In this document: positions 30,276 to 38,883 of the stretch, piece after piece
How the letters are laid out: the number at the start of each line of letters is the position of its first letter
Numbering within the stretch: position 1 is the first letter of the stretch
Assembly (NCBI RefSeq): GCF_000276605.1
Contig: NZ_AKJX01000020.1
Location: 1-64,000 of the forward strand
Length of the DNA stretch: 64,000 nt
Direction of reading: 5' to 3'
From: Acidovorax sp. CF316
Lineage (GTDB): Bacteria > Pseudomonadota > Gammaproteobacteria > Burkholderiales > Burkholderiaceae_C
Made by a program: the position numbers and the translations under genes
Notes under the pieces: model-generated
Database searches by the model: none
Seen by the model: the letters and a program-made list of their open reading frames with translations, nothing else
Told to the model about the DNA's origin: nothing

Positions 30276-31234
30276 TGGCGGGCATTGGGTGTGAACTGGG
30301 CCAGGGCCGAGCGCAGTGCAGCAGAGTCGGGGGACAGGCGCAGTGCCGCGTCCAGCGTCGCACGCGCCTCCTCGGGCTTGCCCCTACGGCTGTGGATGCT
30401 GGCCAGGTTGATGGCGGCTTCTTCATCGCCGGGCATGCGGTCCAGGATGGCGCGGTACTGCTCGGCTGCGGCCGCATCGTTGCCGGCGCGCAGATCGAAC
30501 CAGGCCTGCGCACGGATCAATCCCAGGGAGCCTGCGGGCAGGCGCGCCTTGAGGGCCGACAGCTCTCGCTCGGCGTCGGCAGGCTGATTGTTCCTCATGG
30601 CAGCCACGAAGCGCGCAAAGCGCAACTCCACAGGCGTATCGTCCACCACGGGCGCGGGCGCTTGCACCTGCGCCGGCTGGACCTCGGCACGGGGTGTGCG
30701 GGCGGGGCGCGGCGCTGCAGCGGGACGAGGCGTTGCCGGACGGACATCGGCCTGGCCGGCGGCGGCCTGTGCCACGACGGCAGGCGCAGGGGCAGCAACG
30801 ACTGCCGCCGCTTGCACCGCGGGTGCGGGCACGGAAGGTGCCGTTGCAATGGCCTGGGGCGCCGGGGCCGGCGTGGCGACCGCCGTGGCTGCCAAGGATT
30901 GTGCGGTCGCCACAGGCGCATCCACCACCGCGGTGGCCGCAGCTGCGGCAGGCACTTCGGCCTGGGGCAGCGGTGCCATCTGCGGGGTCGGTGCGGCAGC
31001 CGCTGCCACGGGTGGTGGCAGGGGCGCGGGTTGCCTCTGGCTTTGCCAGTACACCCAGCCCAGCCCACCGGCCGCCACCACGATGGCGAAGGCCAGTGCA
31101 CCGTCGAGCCATGCAGGGCGACCGCCGCGCGGAGCGGTGGCTGCGCATGGCCGTGCCACCGCCACTGCGGGCGCAGCAGGGGCCGGCGCGGCAGGCGCGT
31201 CCATGGATTTCAGTGCGTCGTGGATGAGGCTCAT
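30272..31234 (-). CDS. TPR membrane protein (MshN-like)
   Basis: A 320-residue protein: MSLIHDALKSMD start, a membrane helix at about 44-63, a long Ala/Pro-rich linker (about 70-205), and three or so TPR-like helix pairs at the end (GLIRAQAWFDLRAG, AINLASIHSRRGKPEEA). The layout and place between secretin and MshM fit MshN, though the msh order in Vibrio is M then N. It overlaps both neighbours by 4 bases. It probably helps assemble the secretin complex (inference). Confidence 0.78.
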   Translation of the reverse strand: MSLIHDALKSMDAPAAPAPAAPAVAVARPCAATAPRGGRPAWLDGALAFAIVVAAGGLGWVYWQSQRQPAPLPPPVAAAAAPTPQMAPLPQAEVPAAAAATAVVDAPVATAQSLAATAVATPAPAPQAIATAPSVPAPAVQAAAVVAAPAPAVVAQAAAGQADVRPATPRPAAAPRPARTPRAEVQPAQVQAPAPVVDDTPVELRFARFVAAMRNNQPADAERELSALKARLPAGSLGLIRAQAWFDLRAGNDAAAAEQYRAILDRMPGDEEAAINLASIHSRRGKPEEARATLDAALRLSPDSAALRSALAQFTPNARQ

Positions 31235-33054
31235 AGCACACGCACCCGCAGAACGATCACCAGCTCACGGCTGTTGTGTACCTTGTTCTCGTTGCCGAAC
31301 AACTTGCCCAGCAGCGGCACGTCGGAAACACCTGGGGCACCACGGTCGTTGTTGGAGTTGCGCTGGTCGATCAGCCCGCCCACCACGACCACGTCGCCAT
31401 CACCGACATTGAGCGTGGTTGTCAGGCCCTTGTAGCTGACCTTGGGCAGCGAAATGAGGTTCTCGCCCCCCACCGCCACCAGCTGCAGACTGGCCGGATC
31501 CACATCGCTCTGCATCGGGTTGAGCAGCAGCTCGATGCGGCCGTCTTCGCGCACCATGGGCAGCACGCCGACCATCACGCCCGAAAACACCGTATCGGTC
31601 TGCACGCTCGACGATGTGGTGGATGCGCCGCCACCGGGTACCGTCTGGGTGGAGGCCGATTGCGATACGTAGCGCGAACTGGTGCCCACCGACAGCAGTG
31701 CCGGCGTGCCATTGCGCACCTGCACGTTGGGATTGGACAGCACCTTGAGGTTGCCGAAGGCGCGCAGCGCGTTGATCACGATGCCGTAGTTGCTGCCCTG
31801 GTAGGACGCGCCGAAGGCAGGACCGGTCAGGCTGCCGATAAGCGCGGCAGGGATGGAGATGGCGCGTGCAGGGTAGCCGTTGCCCGCGTTGGGCAGCGTG
31901 CCGTTGCTGCCGCCCAGTTGCATAGGCGAGGAGCCGAAGCCCGTGGCCAGGCGGCTGCGCAGCGAAGTCCAGTCCACGCCGAACTCGAAGTTGTCACCCA
32001 GTTGCACGTCGATCAGCTGTGCCTCGACATAGACCTGCTTGCCCAGCACCTTGTGGATCTGGGCCAGCATCTTTTCCACCGTACGCATCTTGGACGGGCG
32101 CGCCTTGACGTAGAGCGTGCCGGTCTGCGGGTTCAGTGTGAAACCGCCCTCTTCCTTGATTGTGGTCACCGACGGGCCTTGTGCCCCGGGACCCCGGGCC
32201 ACGTTCGACGCGCCGGTTCCGTTGGGGGGTGGCGTCCCTGTCCAGGCAGAGGGCGTGGTAGGGGTATAGCCCGGCGCCTGGACGTTTGCGCCTTGCTGCT
32301 GCTGTTCCAGCCGGTCCTTGACATCGTCTTCCAGAAGGGCCTTGAGCGCGCTGGCCACGTCGGCGTAGGGATCGGCAGAGCTGCCGCCGGAACCCGACAT
32401 GGTGAGGCTGCCCTGCTGGGCGCCCGAGCCGCCGCTGGAGCCACCACCGCCTCCGCCGCTGCTCCCACCGCCGCCGCCATTGCTGCTGCCGAACACATTG
32501 CCGCCCGACCCCATCTGGATGCTGGACTTGGTGTTCAGGAAGTTGAGCGAGAAGAACTTTTCCTCGGTCAGGCTCACCCGCAGCGTGTTACCGCGGAACT
32601 CGCCCGCCACATCGTAGGTGCGCATGACTTCGTTGAAGCCTTCGCGCAGGGTCACCTGGCGCAGGTACATGTCGGCCAGTTGACCGCCGCGCAGCACGTT
32701 GGGGTCCACGATCAGGTTGAGGTTGCCGGCATCGGCAAACGCCCCCAGGATCTGACTGATGCTGGCCTTGGACATGGCCACGTTGATCAACTTGCCTTCG
32801 AGGGGATCGAACACGGGTGCCATCGGTGCGATCACCGGTGCTGGGGCGGGCCTGTTCAGCTCCGCCAGCAGCAGTTGCTGGTGTTCCAGCAGACGCTTGG
32901 CCTCCTGCACGGCGTTTTCACGCATCCGGTCAGCGGCTTCGGTGTCCGGCGCGGGCAGGCTGGAGGCACTGCGCGGCGGATTGTTGGCGCACCCACTGAG
33001 AATGAGCGCGGCACACACCAGGGCCAGGGGCTTGAAGATCGGAGGATGGGTCAT
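31231..33054 (-). CDS. mshL: MshL-type secretin lipoprotein
   Basis: A 607-residue outer-membrane pore. The lipobox LSGC gives a lipid-modified Cys22. After an N-domain (about 85-165) there is a long Gly/Ser tract (about 182-225), a further N-domain, and a secretin core with VYVEAQLIDVQLGDNFEFGVDW and a C-terminal VVVVGGLI(D) beta-lip motif. The start at 33054 is preferred over an ATG at 33087 because it gives a standard lipoprotein signal. Pilus fibres would exit through this ring. Confidence 0.9.
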   Translation of the reverse strand: MTHPPIFKPLALVCAALILSGCANNPPRSASSLPAPDTEAADRMRENAVQEAKRLLEHQQLLLAELNRPAPAPVIAPMAPVFDPLEGKLINVAMSKASISQILGAFADAGNLNLIVDPNVLRGGQLADMYLRQVTLREGFNEVMRTYDVAGEFRGNTLRVSLTEEKFFSLNFLNTKSSIQMGSGGNVFGSSNGGGGGSSGGGGGGSSGGSGAQQGSLTMSGSGGSSADPYADVASALKALLEDDVKDRLEQQQQGANVQAPGYTPTTPSAWTGTPPPNGTGASNVARGPGAQGPSVTTIKEEGGFTLNPQTGTLYVKARPSKMRTVEKMLAQIHKVLGKQVYVEAQLIDVQLGDNFEFGVDWTSLRSRLATGFGSSPMQLGGSNGTLPNAGNGYPARAISIPAALIGSLTGPAFGASYQGSNYGIVINALRAFGNLKVLSNPNVQVRNGTPALLSVGTSSRYVSQSASTQTVPGGGASTTSSSVQTDTVFSGVMVGVLPMVREDGRIELLLNPMQSDVDPASLQLVAVGGENLISLPKVSYKGLTTTLNVGDGDVVVVGGLIDQRNSNNDRGAPGVSDVPLLGKLFGNENKVHNSRELVIVLRVRVL

Positions 33055-33189
33055 ATCGCTGTCCTTGGCACCGCTTGGGTGAGTCATGGATTTCTTGAAA
33101 ATGGGTTCGTTCTTCTGCGCGCGAAATTCAGGCGGCCGGGTAAATCCACAAGCCACAGCAGAACAGGGACACGGCCTTGCCTGCGTTCA

Positions 33190-33789
33190 TCACGGCAAGC
33201 TCCTGATGGGGCCCTGGACGTTGTCCGGGGCTGTCCCGGGCACACCGGCCTTGAACTGCTGGCTGCTGATGCTCGCCAGCGAACCATCGGGCCAGCGCAG
33301 CGTTCCCACCCGCAGCCCGACCTCGGGCAAGGTCAGCGTCTGGCGGCCCAGGCGTTCGGAGATCACGACCCGGTTGGGCTCCACCTTGGTGATACGGCCG
33401 CCTTCGGGCAAGCGCGCACCCTGGCGGGCCAGGCGGTCGTCGATCACGACGGACTGGGTTTCCGCGGCCAGGTTGTCCAGGTGCAGCGACATCGAGCGCG
33501 CGGGCATCTGCACGCTGCCGACGATTTCGCGTCCCGGCGCGGGCAGCGCGATCAGGGTTTGCGGATCCACACCCCGGCTAGCGGTCTGTTTCTGGATGCG
33601 GGCCATGGCGTCGAAAGCCTCGGCCACGCGCGTTTGGTCGGTGCGCAGCGCTTCGGGCAGGGCGGCCAGCGACATCTCGGGCGGACGCACATTGGGCGTG
33701 CGGGCCTGGACCAATTGCACCACGCCGTACATCGCCCATCCGAGCAACGCGACGGCAACCACATTCAAGAGCAGTGCTGCGTATTTCAT
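33190..33789 (-). CDS. PilP/GspC/MshK-like periplasmic alignment protein
   Basis: A 199-residue protein with one N-terminal membrane helix (about 5-27) and a small C-terminal beta domain containing RITKVEPNRVVISERLGRQ, the pattern of PilP and of the GspC homology region that binds the secretin. It overlaps the GspL-like gene by 4 bases; a 135-bp gap then precedes the secretin gene. By position it corresponds to MshK. Confidence 0.72.
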   Translation of the reverse strand: MKYAALLLNVVAVALLGWAMYGVVQLVQARTPNVRPPEMSLAALPEALRTDQTRVAEAFDAMARIQKQTASRGVDPQTLIALPAPGREIVGSVQMPARSMSLHLDNLAAETQSVVIDDRLARQGARLPEGGRITKVEPNRVVISERLGRQTLTLPEVGLRVGTLRWPDGSLASISSQQFKAGVPGTAPDNVQGPIRSLP

Positions 33790-35102
33790 GGTTTCATGTT
33801 CCCGGGTGCGGCAGCCTTGGCAACCAGTTCATAGGAGAAAGCGCCTTGGGACGGCTCGGCGGGATCCATGGCCTTGAGCGTCCAGCCGGCGGCGGACATC
33901 AGGCTCACCCAGCGGGTCACCGATGCCGAGGCGCCGGGTGCGACCACGCCATCCACGCGGAAGGCCCGCGCGCGGTTCGGGTTCTGGTTCTGCTGGGTCG
34001 CCTCCAGCTTCACACGCACGATGCGGATGTCACTGCCCGTGGAGGCCTTGAGCACGGCCAGGAAGGCCATGGGGTCGTAGCGGGCGCCCTCGTCCAGCGT
34101 GCGTGAAAAGTCCGCCACCGGCAGCAATTGCTGCGGGGCCTGAATGGTGCTCACCGCCTGGATGCGTTGCTGCATTGCCGCGAGCTGCGCGCGCTGGCTC
34201 TGACCTTCGTCGCGCTGGGCGTCGGCCTGCTGGCTGGTGAACGCCCCCAGGGCGACCAGGGCCCCGCCCACCACCGCCGTGAGCGCCGTGATCGATGCCA
34301 CCCAGCGTTCCGCACGCCAGGCCACCCGCTCCGAAAGGGGATTGAGGGCATGCCGGCCTGCCGCGTCACGTGCCAGCACGGGCATCACCGTCTGCACCCG
34401 TTCGCCGGCAAGCGACAGCTCCGCCGCCTGCATCACCACCGGTGCGCTACCCAGCACCCCTTGCAAGGCTGCAACGCAGATCTCGCCATCGGCAGGCTGG
34501 GTGCTCCACAAGGCACCCCACTCGACTGCATCGGGACCCAGGCGGCTGAGCAAGGCGCTCTGGTTGGCCACCAGCACCTGGGCAGAGCTGGTCATGGCCG
34601 ACGCGCCCGAACCCAGCGCCTGGGTAGACGCGAACACCATGCCCTCTTCGCTCTGGGCAAAGCACATCAGGCGGCGCTGCGAGAGCAGCAGGCGCGCCTG
34701 GCCCACGTCCACGCCATTGCACAGCAGGCCACCGGTGGTCATCACCAGGCAGTGGTCGTTCTGCTCCTGCGCCCACTGCGAGCTGCGCTGCCACAGGTCC
34801 AGCGATACCGCCGAGAAGAAGGCCTGGAAGCCGCCAGGCACCTTGAGCAGGCGGTGCATGATGATGTGGGCCGAGCCCTCCACCAGGCCCTGCGTGCGCA
34901 CGCGCTTTTCGATCAGCGCCGTGGCGTATTCGGACTTGCCCTCGAAACGCCAGACATCGGTGAAGACGTCGTCGAGGTCCAGCACCACCAGCGCGGTGTG
35001 CGTGAGCCGGGGCCAGGCAGGCACATCCTGCGCCTGGTGGCCATGGCAATGCACCCACCCGGCATTGGCGACGCGGTAAACATGTTCGGCGGCAGCGCTC
35101 AT
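33786..35102 (-). CDS. GspL-like (PilM-PilN fused type) pilus alignment protein
   Basis: A 438-residue protein with a long cytoplasmic N-domain (1-265), one membrane helix (about 270-290, ALTAVVGGALVALGAF), then a periplasmic coiled coil and a ferredoxin-like end. This layout is that of GspL or of PilM joined to PilN. No separate pilM gene is present, so it probably covers both roles and may correspond to MshI. Assigned by topology and locus position, not by a strong motif. Confidence 0.62.
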   Translation of the reverse strand: MSAAAEHVYRVANAGWVHCHGHQAQDVPAWPRLTHTALVVLDLDDVFTDVWRFEGKSEYATALIEKRVRTQGLVEGSAHIIMHRLLKVPGGFQAFFSAVSLDLWQRSSQWAQEQNDHCLVMTTGGLLCNGVDVGQARLLLSQRRLMCFAQSEEGMVFASTQALGSGASAMTSSAQVLVANQSALLSRLGPDAVEWGALWSTQPADGEICVAALQGVLGSAPVVMQAAELSLAGERVQTVMPVLARDAAGRHALNPLSERVAWRAERWVASITALTAVVGGALVALGAFTSQQADAQRDEGQSQRAQLAAMQQRIQAVSTIQAPQQLLPVADFSRTLDEGARYDPMAFLAVLKASTGSDIRIVRVKLEATQQNQNPNRARAFRVDGVVAPGASASVTRWVSLMSAAGWTLKAMDPAEPSQGAFSYELVAKAAAPGNMKP

Positions 35103-35602
35103 GGCATCGTCCTGGGCGGTGGGGCGACGGAAACCGTCTGGAAGTACAGCGTGCCGCTGGCACCCAGCGTCAGCCCCTTGTCACCCGGTTGCGGCATCTG
35201 GAAAAGACCCGTTTCGGGTGACAGGGTGGCGACCTCGAAGAGATCGGCAACGAAGATGGATCCCGCGCCGCCGCGGCCGAGCTCGCCCAGGAACTGCGCA
35301 GCCTCCACGCGGGTGGCGGGCCCGGTCGTGCGACGCAGCTTGCGCTCGCCCCACTGCGCGGGGTCGAACCCCAGGCGGTCTACCTGCTGCGCCACCTGCT
35401 TGAGCGACTGCATGAGGCGCTCGCGCTGCTCCACCTCGGGCATGAGGCTGCGGGCGCTGTCCAGGCTCTGGCGCAGTTGGGCCGCCTGCTGGCGCTCGAA
35501 CGCCAGACGCTTGAGCCCACTTTGCGCCAGCCAGGCGCCACCCGCCAGCAAGGCGGTGGCCAGGGCCAGGGCCCCGAGCTTGACGGTACGGGTGCCGTTC
35601 AA
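35099..35602 (-). CDS. PilO/GspM/MshJ-like alignment protein
   Basis: A 167-residue protein: N-terminal membrane helix (about 9-27), a helical segment rich in Gln/Arg/Leu (30-75), then a compact periplasmic domain. The size and bitopic topology fit PilO, GspM or MshJ, which pair with PilN/GspL. It starts immediately after the stop of the pilin gene and overlaps the GspL-like gene by 4 bases. Confidence 0.62.
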   Translation of the reverse strand: MNGTRTVKLGALALATALLAGGAWLAQSGLKRLAFERQQAAQLRQSLDSARSLMPEVEQRERLMQSLKQVAQQVDRLGFDPAQWGERKLRRTTGPATRVEAAQFLGELGRGGAGSIFVADLFEVATLSPETGLFQMPQPGDKGLTLGASGTLYFQTVSVAPPPRTMP

Positions 35603-36529
35603 TTACTGCTCCATGATCCAGTGGGCGGTCAGCAGGATGACCTGGTCCTCGTCCAGCTTGCGGCCATCCGTCGTACCGCCAGCGCTGCCGGACGTATTGA
35701 TCACCGCCTGGCGCGTGTCGCTGGTGTTCATCTGGGTGCTGTTGCCCGCCACGTTGATGGCCACGCCCTGGGTGTTGTTGGCCTCCCACTGGGTACCGGG
35801 CGCATTGGCTTCGGTCGCAGCTGTCTGGTGGGCCGGACGGCCCTGGATACGGAAGCGGCCTTCGCGGGAGTCGGGCTTGCCGTCGATCACCTGGTCCATG
35901 TAGCGAGCCAGATCGGGCGTGAGGCCGCGGATCACCATCACGTTGCCGGCGCCACTGGCAACACCAGCGTCGTTGAACTGGAAGCAGACCTGCAGCTCGG
36001 CAGGGTTGCCGTTGGAGTCGATGTACAGGAATCGGTCTTCGTGCCCTTCACCGCGGCCGGGGGGCATGCGCACACCGGCGCGTGTCATCAGCTCGCGCAG
36101 GTTCAGGCCTGCCAGCGCCTTGTCGCCTTGGCCGACGGTGTCTGCCGCATAGCCCTGGCCAGCGCAGATCTTGGCACCGCGGTTGGTGAAGCTGGCGGGA
36201 ATGCCGGGCACGGCCATGGACCCCGCGCGGGCGCAGGCATTGCTGTTGTTGATCGAGGTTTCGGAACCATCGATCATGTACGTGGGGGCCTGCTGGCAAT
36301 CGCCCACCACCACACCGGTGCGCTGGTAGTACTGGTCGTAGGACATCTTCCACTGGTAGGCGAACTTGTTGATCGCCTTCTGGTACTCGGCATTGCGCTG
36401 CACATCCTTGGCGATGGCCACGGCACCGATGATCAGGCCGATGACGGCCAGCACGATGGCCAACTCGACCAGGGTGAAACCTTGCTGGACCTTGCGGCCG
36501 AGCTTGCGAAACGATTGCATCTGTTTCAT
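35603..36529 (-). CDS. Type IV pilin-like prepilin, copy 3 of the tandem array
   Basis: A 308-residue prepilin with a 17-residue leader and GFTLVELAIVLAVIGLIIG. It shares with the next two pilins YQRTGVVVGD, MPPGRGEGHEDRFLY, DSNGNPAELQVCFQ, GLTPDLARYMDQVIDGKPD and the DEDQV end. GGAG lies 8 nt upstream of the ATG at 36529. It is the longest of the tandem three, with about 30 extra residues near the C-terminus. Probably a structural pilin. Confidence 0.85.
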   Translation of the reverse strand: MKQMQSFRKLGRKVQQGFTLVELAIVLAVIGLIIGAVAIAKDVQRNAEYQKAINKFAYQWKMSYDQYYQRTGVVVGDCQQAPTYMIDGSETSINNSNACARAGSMAVPGIPASFTNRGAKICAGQGYAADTVGQGDKALAGLNLRELMTRAGVRMPPGRGEGHEDRFLYIDSNGNPAELQVCFQFNDAGVASGAGNVMVIRGLTPDLARYMDQVIDGKPDSREGRFRIQGRPAHQTAATEANAPGTQWEANNTQGVAINVAGNSTQMNTSDTRQAVINTSGSAGGTTDGRKLDEDQVILLTAHWIMEQ

Positions 36530-36592
36530 CGAAATCTCCGACGAGGTGTGAGTGATGGGTTGTGAGAAAAGCGGTAGCAAGGCTGCTACCAG

Positions 36593-37429
36593 TTACTGGT
36601 TCATGCGGTAGATGGCGGTGACGATTTCCACCTGGTCTTCGTCCAGGCTCTCGTTGTTGTTGGTGCCGATCTTGTCGCGGTTGGTGCGGTTCCATTCCTG
36701 GCCAGGCACATTGGGGGTACCGTTCAGAACACCCTCCCGGCGGAAGCGGCCTTCGCGCTCATCGGGCTTGCCGTCGATCATCTGGTCCAGCGAACGGGCC
36801 AGGTCAGGTGTCAGGCCGGTGATCACCATGACGTTACCCGCCCCATCCCCCACATCACCGACGCCCGCACCAGTAGCCATCGGCTTGTTCCACTGGAAGC
36901 ACACCTGGATTTCCTGGGGATTGCCGTTGCTGTCGAGGTATACATAACGGTCTTCGAGGCCTTCGGCACGGCCTGGGGGCATCCGGACACCGGCACGTGT
37001 CATCAGCGTGCGCAGATCACGGTTCACATCCGTATCGAAAGCGCGGGTCATGTTCTGGCCCTTTGCACCTCGGCAAATGGCCGATGGAGCCGTCGCTCCA
37101 GTCATATCGCGGCCGGACCGGACATCGCCAGGCTTGGCGGCGGCAGCGATGAATGCAGCGCCGTTGACCATGTTTTGCGGAGCCGTCTGGCTATCGCCCA
37201 GCACCACGCCGTTGCGCTGGTAGTACTGGTTGTACGCCTGCTCCCACTGGTCGATGAACTTGTTCTTGATCTTGGTGTACTCGGCATTGCGCTGCACATC
37301 CTTGCCGATGGCGACAGCACCGATGATCAGGCCGATGACGGCCAGAACGACCGCCAGTTCGACGAGGGTGAAGCCTTGCTGGCGCGCCGAGCGCAGGCCA
37401 CGTTGGGGTTTCTTGAAGAAGTTTTTCAT
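36593..37429 (-). CDS. Type IV pilin-like prepilin, copy 2 of the tandem array
   Basis: A 278-residue prepilin: 19-residue leader, GFTLVELAVVLAVIGLIIG, GKDVQRNAEYTKIKNKF, then the shared MPPGRAEGLEDRYVYLD, NPQEIQVCFQWN and LDQMIDGKPDEREGRFRR segments. Its first 50 mature residues are almost identical to those of copy 1, and so is the DNA. Larger than most type IVa pilins. Likely a structural pilin of the MSHA-like fibre. Confidence 0.86.
   Translation of the reverse strand: MKNFFKKPQRGLRSARQQGFTLVELAVVLAVIGLIIGAVAIGKDVQRNAEYTKIKNKFIDQWEQAYNQYYQRNGVVLGDSQTAPQNMVNGAAFIAAAAKPGDVRSGRDMTGATAPSAICRGAKGQNMTRAFDTDVNRDLRTLMTRAGVRMPPGRAEGLEDRYVYLDSNGNPQEIQVCFQWNKPMATGAGVGDVGDGAGNVMVITGLTPDLARSLDQMIDGKPDEREGRFRREGVLNGTPNVPGQEWNRTNRDKIGTNNNESLDEDQVEIVTAIYRMNQ
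37214..37375 (-). repeat. Near-identical 162-bp direct repeat, left copy (in pilin copy 2)
   Basis: This stretch, coding for the end of the leader through about residue 70 of the pilin, matches 38060-38221 with only a handful of scattered changes (offset 846 bp). The rest of the two genes is far more diverged. This suggests recent duplication or gene conversion. Confidence 0.8.
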
Positions 37430-37450
37430 GATGGTGTTCCCTGGCGCGGC

Positions 37451-38293
37451 TTACTGGTTCATCTTGTAGATGGCGGTCAGCGTGATGACCTGCTCTTCAT
37501 CGCGCGAATTGCCGTCCGCCGGTGCGGCGGGTACGGCGCCCTGCCCGGAGGTGTTGTTGACAATCCATTGCAGGCCCGGCTGGTTGGGTGTGCCGTTGGC
37601 GATACCCTGCCTGCGGAAGCGCCCTTCCTGCTCATCGGGCTTGCCGTCGATCATCTGGTCCAGCATGCGGGCCAGGTCAGGCGTCAGGCCAGAGATCACC
37701 ATCACGTTGCCCGAACCGGCAGCCGTCGATGGCTTGTTCCACTGGAAGCAGATCTGGATTTCCTGGGGGTTGCCATTGGTATCGGTGTAGACGTACAGGT
37801 CTTCCTGGCCCTCAGCACGGCCTGGGGGCAAACGCACCCCGGCCTGGGTCATCAGGGTACGAAGCTGGCCTGCAACGGCACCGGCACGCACGTCCGCCAC
37901 GGGAGCACGCTCGCAGACAGGCGCCGGTGCATTGACAGCAGCAAGACTCATGTCGCCGCCAGACAAAGGTGCAACGGCAGGCACCGCCACCGTGCCAAAG
38001 GCAGTGCCGTTGACCATGATCCGTGGCGCCACCTGGCTATCACCCACCACCACGCCCGTGCGCTGGTAGTACTGGTTGTAGGCCTGCTCCCACTGATCGA
38101 TGAACTTGTTCTTGATCTTGGTGTACTCGGCGTTGCGCTGCACGTCCTTGCCGATGGCGACGGCACCGATGATCAGGCCGATGACGGCCAGAACGACCGC
38201 CAGTTCCACCAGGGTGAAGCCCCCCTGTGCAGCCTTTTGGCCGGCCGAGCCATGTTTGCGCCGCGAAGGCAGGACGGAAAAAAATGGTCGCAT
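37451..38293 (-). CDS. Type IV pilin-like prepilin, copy 1 (first gene of the pilus locus)
   Basis: A 280-residue prepilin with a 25-residue basic leader, GFTLVELAVVLAVIGLIIG and the full set of segments shared with copies 2 and 3 (PPGRAEGQEDLYVY, NPQEIQICFQWN, LDQMIDGKPDEQEGRFRR, TAIYKMNQ end). GAGGA lies 7 nt upstream of the ATG at 38293. An ATG further upstream at 38359 would place a second hydrophobic stretch before the leader and is rejected. As the promoter-proximal copy it may be the major pilin. Confidence 0.87.
   Translation of the reverse strand: MRPFFSVLPSRRKHGSAGQKAAQGGFTLVELAVVLAVIGLIIGAVAIGKDVQRNAEYTKIKNKFIDQWEQAYNQYYQRTGVVVGDSQVAPRIMVNGTAFGTVAVPAVAPLSGGDMSLAAVNAPAPVCERAPVADVRAGAVAGQLRTLMTQAGVRLPPGRAEGQEDLYVYTDTNGNPQEIQICFQWNKPSTAAGSGNVMVISGLTPDLARMLDQMIDGKPDEQEGRFRRQGIANGTPNQPGLQWIVNNTSGQGAVPAAPADGNSRDEEQVITLTAIYKMNQ
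38060..38221 (-). repeat. Near-identical 162-bp direct repeat, right copy (in pilin copy 1)
   Basis: Partner of the repeat at 37214-37375. It covers the region encoding the conserved N-terminal helix and NAEYTKIKNKFIDQWEQAYNQ-type segment of the pilin. Confidence 0.8.
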
Positions 38294-38348
38294 GGTGTCC
38301 TCAGGCGTTGAAAAAAGGCATACAAAAAAAAGATTGCTGAATGTAACG

Positions 38349-38376
38349 ACTGTAAACAATGCCTAACTGAAGTCAA
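38349..38376 (-). promoter_or_regulatory. Sigma-70 promoter candidate for the pilus locus
   Basis: On the minus strand TTGACT (38376-38371) is followed after 16 bp by TACAGT (38354-38349). Transcription would begin near 38342, about 50 nt before the first pilin start. The region is much more AT-rich than the genes around it. No sigma-54 site was seen. Confidence 0.5.
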
Positions 38377-38883
38377 GAAAAAAACAATCCATCGTTTGGG
38401 TGGTTTCTGGCCGTTTTTTTCAATCCCGATCGCACTGGCCTGCACTGTTGAAAAAGGCTGTTTTCATAGGCAAATCCAAGGAAGAACAGGCTTTTTTCAG
38501 ATCTCTCGAAGCGGTAGCGAAGCATCCCCCATCGCCTGGCAATTGGCCATAGTGCTTATGTATTAGAGAGACAACGAAACACAAAAGAAACAAATAAGTA
38601 CTGTTTTTGATAGATTTCATCTATCGCATTTGCACAGTGAATCGACCTGGTCCCGCCAAAAAATCTGGTAAGCACCTGCGCGATTCAAAAATGGGGATGC
38701 GCGACACCGCATGCAGCCTGTTGCACAGGCCATGCGAAAGGGAAAGAGCCTCTTGTCAGCGGCCCGGGATACAGGCCTGTGCAAAGGCGCCGAACAACAG
38801 GCGAAGGAGGAACTCCCTGGCCAGAAGAGGTTCGCAGCGCTCTGGTGGCAAGGCCCTAAGAACCTGTCCCCGCGCCTGCGCGG
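38377..38883. other. Gene-free AT-rich region upstream of the pilus locus
   Basis: About 500 bp with no convincing gene. The left part (to about 38640) is AT-rich for this genome with several A or T runs. A perfect inverted repeat GATAGA-TTTCA-TCTATC is at 38609-38625 and could be an operator. A GCGCCTG/CAGGCGC hairpin (38872-38891) spans the stop codon of the chemoreceptor pseudogene and could help end its transcript, although no T run follows. Confidence 0.5.

Noticed and set aside
31276-33834. Open frame of 852 codons opposite the secretin and the PilP-like gene
   Set aside because: Antisense shadow of a convincing secretin gene; no domain seen.
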